This document shows, one piece after another, positions 5,432 through 10,143 of a DNA stretch of 10,143 nucleotides. The position numbers and the translations under genes were made by a program. The notes beneath the pieces were generated by a model. That model had not been told where the DNA came from. It was given only the letters and a program-made list of their open reading frames with translations, and ran no database searches. Origin of the DNA: Aequorivita sp. (GTDB lineage Bacteria > Bacteroidota > Bacteroidia > Flavobacteriales > Flavobacteriaceae); assembly GCA_020435865.1 (NCBI GenBank), contig JAGQYZ010000111.1:1-10143 (forward strand). Reading direction: 5' to 3'. Each line of letters begins with the position of its first letter. Positions within the stretch are counted from its first letter, which is position 1.

Positions 5432-6457
5432 ATGAATAAAGAAACTACCCAGATTGTCAAAAAACTACTCGCTTCACCACAAAAAATTTTAATTGTGGGC
5501 CATAAAAACCCTGATGGCGATGCGGTTGGTTCGTGTTTGGGGCTTTTCTATTTTCTGAAAAGTTTAGGTCATGATACGACTGTAATCATGCCAAATGATT
5601 TCCCTGATTTTTTGAAATGGCTACCGGGTTGTGAGGAAATCATCATATATGAAAAAGAAGTTCAAAAAAGTACTAATCTATTTGAAACAGCTGGTTTAGT
5701 TTTCACGCTGGATTTTAATAGTTTGGAAAGAGTTGGTGGTGAGCTTCAAAAAGTTTTAGAAAACTGTTCTGCAAAGTTTGTGATGATTGACCATCACCAG
5801 CAACCCGCAGATTATGCTGTTGCAACTTTCAGTGATGTGAAAATGAGTTCCACTTCCGAAATGGTCTTTCACTTTATGGACGCCTTGGATGAAGCCAAAA
5901 AACTTTCAAAAGAAATTGCAATCAACCTCTACACGGGGATAATGACTGACACTGGTTCCTTCCGTTTCTCCTCCACTAGTCCAACAACACACAGGGTTGC
6001 GGCAAAATTGATTGAAGCAGGGGCAGAATGCGCCACTATCAACCAAAATGTTTATGACACCAATAGTCCCGAACGGATGAAGCTTTTGGGAGTGGCATTA
6101 AACAATTTGGTAATTATGCCAAAATTGCACACTGCATATATTACACTCACCCAAAAAGAACTGGATGACCACAACTTCAAAAAAGGTGATACCGAAGGAT
6201 TTGTAAACTATGCGCTTTCAGTAAAAGGCATTGTTTTTGCTGTGATCTTTATTGAAAACAAACAGGAAAGTATTGTGAAAATTTCTTTTAGAAGTAAAGG
6301 AGACTTTTCAGTAAACGATTTTGCACGTAACCATTATAGTGGTGGTGGCCACATTAATGCTGCGGGTGGAAAAAGTTCACAAGACCTTAACAAAACCATA
6401 ACTGAATTTATTAGTATCTTGCCACGTTATAAAGATGAACTTACACATGCTTCATAA
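5432..6457 (+). CDS. nrnA: DHH-family phosphoesterase (NrnA-type oligoribonuclease / pAp phosphatase)
   Basis: The 341-residue cytosolic enzyme has the DHH plus DHHA1 architecture of NrnA, which degrades short RNA oligomers and removes the 3'-phosphate of pAp. Metal-binding motifs are in order: GHKNPDGDAVGS (H24, D28, D30), DFNS (D94), IDHH (D120-H122) and GIMTDTGSFRFS (D173). The substrate-binding DHHA1 domain ends in the glycine-rich YSGGGHINAAGG (about 302-313). Length and motif order fit the family well; the exact substrate balance is inferred. It is the first gene of a cluster: gldI starts inside its last codons. The ATG at 5432 lies directly after a -7-like box, so translation probably starts on a leaderless or near-leaderless mRNA. 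Confidence 0.9.
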   Translation: MNKETTQIVKKLLASPQKILIVGHKNPDGDAVGSCLGLFYFLKSLGHDTTVIMPNDFPDFLKWLPGCEEIIIYEKEVQKSTNLFETAGLVFTLDFNSLERVGGELQKVLENCSAKFVMIDHHQQPADYAVATFSDVKMSSTSEMVFHFMDALDEAKKLSKEIAINLYTGIMTDTGSFRFSSTSPTTHRVAAKLIEAGAECATINQNVYDTNSPERMKLLGVALNNLVIMPKLHTAYITLTQKELDDHNFKKGDTEGFVNYALSVKGIVFAVIFIENKQESIVKISFRSKGDFSVNDFARNHYSGGGHINAAGGKSSQDLNKTITEFISILPRYKDELTHAS

Positions 6458-7001
6458 GCTGTTTTATATTTTATTTTTTTCAGCGTTAATCGTTTCTTGC
6501 AAAAGCCCAGAAGCTAGGCGCCCTGTGCAAAGTCATTCTGGAACTTTCATAAAAGAGTCTGCAGAAAGAAACAAAAAAATCTACGACGATGAGAAAAACT
6601 TCATCGGGGAAATTATAGCTAAAGACTCTACACATAATTACATTTCTTCCGAAAACGGTTTTTGGTATTTTTATAACAAGCGTGATACCTCTACCTCAAT
6701 AATGCCAGATTTGGGTGATGTTGTTAAGTTCACCTACGATATTAAGGACCTCAACGGCAGCATGATTCTTTCAGAAAAAGAAAACGGATTGCAGCATTAC
6801 AAAGTAGATCAAAGCAACCAGGACCTTATTTCTGGTGTTCGCGAAGGCATAAAACTTATGAAAGAAGGCGAAACAGTAACCTTCATATTTCCTTCCTATA
6901 AAGCTTATGGTTATTATGGGATTGAAGAAAAACTCGGCTCCAATATACCGGTGCAGAGCACTGTAACTTTACACACAATTGAACAAACAAACAATAATTA
7001 A
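6447..7001 (+). CDS. gldI: gliding motility-associated FKBP-type peptidyl-prolyl isomerase lipoprotein GldI
   Basis: The product is a predicted periplasm-facing lipoprotein of 184 residues. The signal peptide MLHKLFYILFFSALIVSC has lipobox LIVSC with Cys18. The first mature residues, CKSPEARRPV, match what I recall of GldI proteins. Residues about 84-180 form an FKBP domain: DLGDVVKFTYDIKDLNG, then DLISGVREGIKLMKEGETVTFIFP, a Tyr-rich YKAYGYYG flap and a closing strand VTLHTIEQ. GldI is needed for gliding in Flavobacterium, presumably by folding envelope proteins; gliding in this organism is not proven. An alternative ATG at 6435 adds MNLH. I prefer 6447 because it gives a standard signal peptide. 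Either way the gene overlaps the end of nrnA (by 11 or 23 bp), implying coupling. Ten bases separate it from the next PPIase gene. Confidence 0.87.
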   Translation: MLHKLFYILFFSALIVSCKSPEARRPVQSHSGTFIKESAERNKKIYDDEKNFIGEIIAKDSTHNYISSENGFWYFYNKRDTSTSIMPDLGDVVKFTYDIKDLNGSMILSEKENGLQHYKVDQSNQDLISGVREGIKLMKEGETVTFIFPSYKAYGYYGIEEKLGSNIPVQSTVTLHTIEQTNNN

Positions 7002-7011
7002 ATCAACACCC

Positions 7012-8118
7012 ATGAAAAAACTAACATTTTTATTTTTAACCCTTACACTTGCACTTGCTTCTTGCCAGGAAAAATATCCAGATCTTAAAGATGGAGTATA
7101 TGCAGAGTTTATTACAAACAAAGGAACTTTTATTGCCAAACTTAAAAACGAAAGTGCTCCGCTAACTGTTGCGAACTTCGTAGCATTGGCAGAAGGCACC
7201 AATGGTATGGTAGATTCTCTTTACAAAGGAAAACGTTTTTATGATGGTCTTACTTTCCACCGCGTTATTAAAGATTTTATGATCCAAGGTGGTGATCCTA
7301 ATGGTGATGGCTCAGGAAATCCAGGATATGCATTTCCAGACGAAATTACGGACACCATCCGTTTTAACAAAAAAGGCCTTTTGGCAATGGCTAATTCAGG
7401 ACCAAACACCAATGGCAGTCAGTTTTTCATTACTTTAAAAGACACACCGTGGTTGGATGGCCGCCATACTGTTTTTGGTGAAATAGTAAAAGGACAAGAA
7501 GTGGTTGATTCCATTGGAAACATTGAAACTGAGAAACCCGGTGATAAGCCAAAAGTGCCTGTAGTCATTGAAAAAGTGAACATCATTAACAAGGGTGATA
7601 TAAAAATCCCTTACTTCACTGAGGAAATGGGCAAGATTGAAAAAGAAAAGAAAGAAAAAGAAGAGCGCATTAACAAAGTAGCGGCTGCAGAAGCAGAAGC
7701 GCTGAATGCAATTAGAGCAAAGGCAGATTCACTTCCTTCAGGAATTAAAATTTACTTTAACGAAAAAGGTGATGGCCCGCAACCCAAACAAGGCGATCAG
7801 ATTTTAATGAATTATGCTGGATATCTTACCGACGGGCATATGTTTGATTCAAACGTTTTGGAAAATGCCGAAAAGTTTGAAATGGTTGATGAAATGCGCA
7901 AAGCTGCCGGTCAATATGCTCCTGTACCAACCGAGTATAGCACAGAAGCTAAATTGATTCCTGGTTTCCGTGAAGGATTGTTACAAATGAAAGTTGGCGA
8001 TAAAGCCACAATCTTCATCCCTGCACACTTGGCTTATGGAAGTAGAGGAATCCCTGGGGTAATCCCTCCAGATTCTGAATTGATATTTGACCTTGGAATT
8101 GTTGATATAGCAAAATAA
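7012..8118 (+). CDS. dual-domain peptidyl-prolyl isomerase lipoprotein (cyclophilin-FKBP fusion)
   Basis: The 368-residue lipoprotein starts with the signal peptide MKKLTFLFLTLTLALASC (Cys18). Residues about 28-192 are a cyclophilin: FHRVIKDFMIQGGD with catalytic R84 and Q92, NGSQFFITL (134-142), W147 and H152 in WLDGRHTVFG. A charged helical linker follows at about 205-240 (EKEKKEKEERINKVAAAEAEALNAI). Residues about 243-368 are an FKBP: NYAGYLTDGHMFDSN with the Y/F/D pocket residues, LIPGFREGLLQMKVGDKATIFIP, HLAYGSRG and a last strand ELIFDLGIVDI. Both isomerase families are thus joined in one envelope protein; such dual-family immunophilins are known from flavobacteria. ATG 7012 is chosen over an in-frame start at 6979 that overlaps gldI and spoils the signal peptide. 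Third gene of the cluster, ended by the terminator at 8138. Confidence 0.93.
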   Translation: MKKLTFLFLTLTLALASCQEKYPDLKDGVYAEFITNKGTFIAKLKNESAPLTVANFVALAEGTNGMVDSLYKGKRFYDGLTFHRVIKDFMIQGGDPNGDGSGNPGYAFPDEITDTIRFNKKGLLAMANSGPNTNGSQFFITLKDTPWLDGRHTVFGEIVKGQEVVDSIGNIETEKPGDKPKVPVVIEKVNIINKGDIKIPYFTEEMGKIEKEKKEKEERINKVAAAEAEALNAIRAKADSLPSGIKIYFNEKGDGPQPKQGDQILMNYAGYLTDGHMFDSNVLENAEKFEMVDEMRKAAGQYAPVPTEYSTEAKLIPGFREGLLQMKVGDKATIFIPAHLAYGSRGIPGVIPPDSELIFDLGIVDIAK

Positions 8119-8137
8119 TTTCAGATTAATTATAACT

Positions 8138-8169
8138 AAAAAGGAACCGATTTCTCGGTTCCTTTTTTT
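8138..8169. terminator. intrinsic terminator after the PPIase gene, probably bidirectional
   Basis: AAAAAGGAACCGA (8138-8150) pairs with TCGGTTCCTTTTT (8155-8167) around a TTTC loop, a 13-bp perfect stem. Seven T's (8163-8169) follow on the plus strand, and the A-run serves the minus strand. It lies 20 bp after the PPIase stop and 20 bp from the end of the convergent pepD-type gene. Confidence 0.93.
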
Positions 8170-8188
8170 ATGCAATAAATCTCAGTTT

Positions 8189-9643
8189 TTATTTTTTCGG
8201 AATGTTCTTTAAAATTTCCAACACAAATTCCCAATACTTTTGGGCGGAAGAAATACTTGCGCGTTCATCAGGAGAGTGTGCTCCTTTAATTGTCGGTCCA
8301 AATGAAATCATATCCATTTCTGGATAATTCTGACCTAAAATTCCACATTCCAGTCCAGCGTGGCAGGCAGCTATATTTGCTTTTTCGCCATTATTCATTT
8401 TTTGGTAAAGATTGTCCAAAACTTTCAAAATGGGGCTGTCCATATTTGGTGCCCAACCTGGGTAATCGCCAGCCAATTTCACCTCGTAACCAGCAAGTTC
8501 AAAAGTTGAGGTAAGTGCGTTTGCTAAAACATCTTTGGAAGATTCCACAGAGCTTCTAGTTAAACATTCAATCTTTACATTTCCGTCGCCAACCGAAACT
8601 TTCGCAATATTGTTTGAGGTTTCTACCAAATCTTCAATATCTGGACTCATTCGGTACACACCATTGTGCGCAGCATTCATCGCATTTAAAAATTTTGTTT
8701 GTTCTTCATTACGCATCACTTTCGCATAAGTTTCGGTACTTTTTTCAGCAGTGATGGAAAGATTGGGCTCTAATGATTTGTATTCTGAAAGAATAGCTGC
8801 CTTCATCTTTTCAAATTCAACAAGAAATTTTTTTTCGGAAGAAACTACAATCTGTGCAATGCTTTCACGTGGAATTGCATTTCGAAGACTTCCGCCTTCC
8901 AGCTTTGCCAATTGCATAAAATCATTTGTAGCGAAAAGCAAACGATTCATCAATTTGTTGGCATTGCCCAAACCTTTTATAATGTCCATTCCGCTGTGGC
9001 CGCCATTTAAGCCTTTTACTTTAATAGTATATGCAATTGAGCTTTTAGGAGATTCAGATTCATTATAGGTTCCTGTTGCTGTAACATCTACTCCGCCGGC
9101 ACAGCCTACGCCTATTTCGTCATCTTCTTCTGTGTCGAGGTTCAAAAGAATGTCACCTTTCAGCAAACCACCTTTCAATCCTTTGGCGCCCGTCATCCCA
9201 GTCTCTTCGTCTATGGTGAAAAGTGCCTCGATTGCAGGATGTTCAATTTCGTTGCTTTCAAGAATTGCCATAATAGTTGCAACGCCTATGCCGTTATCGG
9301 CTCCAAGCGTAGTTCCTTTTGCGCGCACCCAATCGCCATCCACATACATTTCAATACCTTGCGTGTCAAAATTGAAATTGGTGTCGTTATTCTTTTGGTG
9401 CACCATATCTAAATGGCTTTGCAAAACCACAGCTTTACGGTCTTCTAATCCTTTAGTAGCTGGTTTGCGAATTATTACATTACCTACTTCATCTTCCAAG
9501 GTTTCCAGCCCAAGACTTTTGCCGAAGTCTTTCATAAACGCAATCACGCGTTCCTCCTTTTTTGAAGGGCGTGGCACTGCGTTTAGGTCTGCAAATTTAT
9601 TCCAAAGCATTTTGGGTTTTAGGTTTCTTATTGCTTCATTCAT
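8189..9643 (-). CDS. pepD: aminoacyl-histidine dipeptidase (PepD, M20 family)
   Basis: This cytosolic zinc dipeptidase cleaves Xaa-His and other unspecific dipeptides. The 484-residue length and full motif set match PepD (M20C). Di-metal ligands are visible: H77 and D79 in QSHLDMV, bridging D116 in LGADNGIG, the general base E146 with ligand E147 in TIDEETG, D170 in LNLDTEE and H456 in KGAHSPDE. The lid/dimerisation insert runs about 205-380 and includes GLNGGHSGMDI (211-221) and RNAIPRE. The start ATG 9643 gives the usual N-terminus (NLKPKMLWNKFADLNAVPRPSKKE). The gene is monocistronic: a -7 box lies 20-30 bp upstream, and the gene on the other side diverges. Confidence 0.95.
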   Translation of the reverse strand: MNEAIRNLKPKMLWNKFADLNAVPRPSKKEERVIAFMKDFGKSLGLETLEDEVGNVIIRKPATKGLEDRKAVVLQSHLDMVHQKNNDTNFNFDTQGIEMYVDGDWVRAKGTTLGADNGIGVATIMAILESNEIEHPAIEALFTIDEETGMTGAKGLKGGLLKGDILLNLDTEEDDEIGVGCAGGVDVTATGTYNESESPKSSIAYTIKVKGLNGGHSGMDIIKGLGNANKLMNRLLFATNDFMQLAKLEGGSLRNAIPRESIAQIVVSSEKKFLVEFEKMKAAILSEYKSLEPNLSITAEKSTETYAKVMRNEEQTKFLNAMNAAHNGVYRMSPDIEDLVETSNNIAKVSVGDGNVKIECLTRSSVESSKDVLANALTSTFELAGYEVKLAGDYPGWAPNMDSPILKVLDNLYQKMNNGEKANIAACHAGLECGILGQNYPEMDMISFGPTIKGAHSPDERASISSAQKYWEFVLEILKNIPKK

Positions 9644-9664
9644 CTTTTAAAATTTTTAGGAACA

Positions 9665-9672
9665 CAAAATTA
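9665..9672 (-). promoter_or_regulatory. putative -7 promoter box of pepD
   Basis: The minus strand reads TAATTTTG, a full match to TAnnTTTG. At the 19-bp spacing upstream there is TTT rather than TTG. The predicted start near 9659-9661 gives a leader of about 16-18 nt. Confidence 0.55.
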
Positions 9673-9719
9673 CATTTTTACATCCGCTATAAAAATTATG
9701 TGGAGAAAGAATTCCTTTG

Positions 9720-9727
9720 TATGTTTG
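9720..9727 (+). promoter_or_regulatory. putative -7 promoter box of the DUF3810 gene
   Basis: TATGTTTG is a full match to TAnnTTTG and ends only four bases before the ATG at 9732, so transcription would start at or next to the start codon. No TTG sits at the 19-bp spacing upstream (ATG is found there), so support is partial. Confidence 0.5.
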
Positions 9728-9731
9728 AAAT

Positions 9732-10143
9732 ATGCAAAAAAGAACTTCCGTATTTCTTACTTTATTTCTAGTTGTGCAGATAATTGCCCTTCAGATTTTA
9801 AAGTTTTTTCCAGAATTTGTAGAAAAATATTACAGCCTAGGAGTTTATCCATGGATTTCAAAAATCTCTCGATACATTTTTGGCTGGGTTCCTTTTTCGG
9901 TGGGCGATTTATTTTATCTGCTTATTGCTATTGTAGCTATCCGGTGGCTTTATAAAAATGTAAAAAGACTACGGCACAATGAGCAAGTAGGCTTTTTTGT
10001 GGACATTCTTGCAGCCGTTTCTGTGGTTTATTTTATGTTCCATGTGCTTTGGGGCTTTAATTATTATAGGCTACCGCTGCATAAATCATTACATCTTGAG
10101 AGTAATTATACTACCGAACAATTACTGGAAACCACAAACCGGT
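9732..10143 (+). CDS. DUF3810-type membrane protein, 5' part only
   Basis: A frame opens at ATG 9732 and runs 137 codons, without a stop, off the window end, so the protein is truncated by the window and not by mutation. It begins MQKRTSVFLTLFLVVQ and has three likely membrane helices at about 6-25, 57-74 and 88-108. Motifs VPFSVGDLFYLL (53-64) and HVLWGFNYYRLPL (104-116) are what I associate with DUF3810, an uncharacterised Bacteroidota family of about 350 residues with a soluble C-terminal part that has metallopeptidase-like features; that part is not visible here. It is divergent from pepD with an 88-bp gap. Other short frames across this stretch are shadows. Family call fairly sure, function unknown. 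Confidence 0.82.
   Translation, partial: MQKRTSVFLTLFLVVQIIALQILKFFPEFVEKYYSLGVYPWISKISRYIFGWVPFSVGDLFYLLIAIVAIRWLYKNVKRLRHNEQVGFFVDILAAVSVVYFMFHVLWGFNYYRLPLHKSLHLESNYTTEQLLETTNR

Noticed and set aside
6979..7011. Upstream start for the cyclophilin-FKBP gene
   Set aside because: It overlaps the gldI end and adds MNKQTIIKSTP before a textbook lipoprotein signal peptide starting at 7012.
1387..9643. A novel defence, secondary-metabolite or phage system
   Set aside because: All genes in this stretch belong to known housekeeping or envelope families, and nothing in the gene order suggests a dedicated new system.
9132..9650. Long plus-strand open frame of 172 codons opposite pepD
   Set aside because: It is antisense to a fully supported M20 peptidase, has no recognisable domain and extends through the pepD start region; it is a shadow frame.
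9698..9955. Short plus-strand frame of 85 codons near the right end
   Set aside because: The overlapping frame from 9732 stays open to the window end and matches DUF3810 motifs, so this one is out of phase with the real gene.

Overview
The window is a piece of chromosome from a member of the Bacteroidota, most probably the family Flavobacteriaceae. It is A+T-rich. Several genes are preceded by the Bacteroidota -7 promoter box TAnnTTTG rather than by Shine-Dalgarno sequences. It carries a gldI-like gliding lipoprotein gene, lipoproteins with short signal peptides, and short extragenic palindromes of kinds familiar from flavobacterial genomes. The species cannot be named from the sequence alone.

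Layout. (1) 1-1368: a GTGAGKC heptamer tandem array, then a complete IS3-family insertion sequence with terminal inverted repeats, orfA (HTH and coiled coil) and orfB (DDE integrase). It has a candidate -1 frameshift site and a 36-bp perfect palindrome near the 3' end of orfB. (2) 1387-2652, minus strand: a membrane-anchored TPR protein followed by ribH (lumazine synthase), stop codon directly abutting start codon. (3) 2817-4791, plus strand: recF, a small lipocalin-like lipoprotein and a DUF721 (DciA-like) protein, separated by two different extragenic repeats and closed by a terminator. (4) 4864-5283, minus strand: ndk, with a canonical Bacteroidota promoter. (5) 5432-8118, plus strand: a compact cluster of a DHH-family phosphoesterase (NrnA type), gldI (FKBP-type lipoprotein) and a cyclophilin-FKBP fusion lipoprotein, closed by a terminator. 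(6) 8189-9643, minus strand: pepD-type aminoacyl-histidine dipeptidase. (7) 9732 to the window end, plus strand: the start of a DUF3810-type membrane protein, cut by the edge.

How it fits together. The core is housekeeping: DNA repair and replication support (RecF, DUF721/DciA), nucleotide metabolism (Ndk, the DHH pAp/oligoribonuclease), riboflavin synthesis (RibH), envelope protein folding (two prolyl-isomerase lipoproteins carrying three PPIase domains) and peptide catabolism. The accessory part is the insertion sequence and the scattered repeats. I found no defence island, CRISPR array, prophage, tRNA or rRNA, and no convincing undescribed multi-gene system. The least explained signals are the in-register 36-bp palindrome in the transposase gene, the heptamer array touching the IS, and the hairpin at the predicted 5' end of the TPR-ribH transcript. 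There is no gene-free stretch over 300 bases; the longest gaps are 2653-2816 and 5284-5431.
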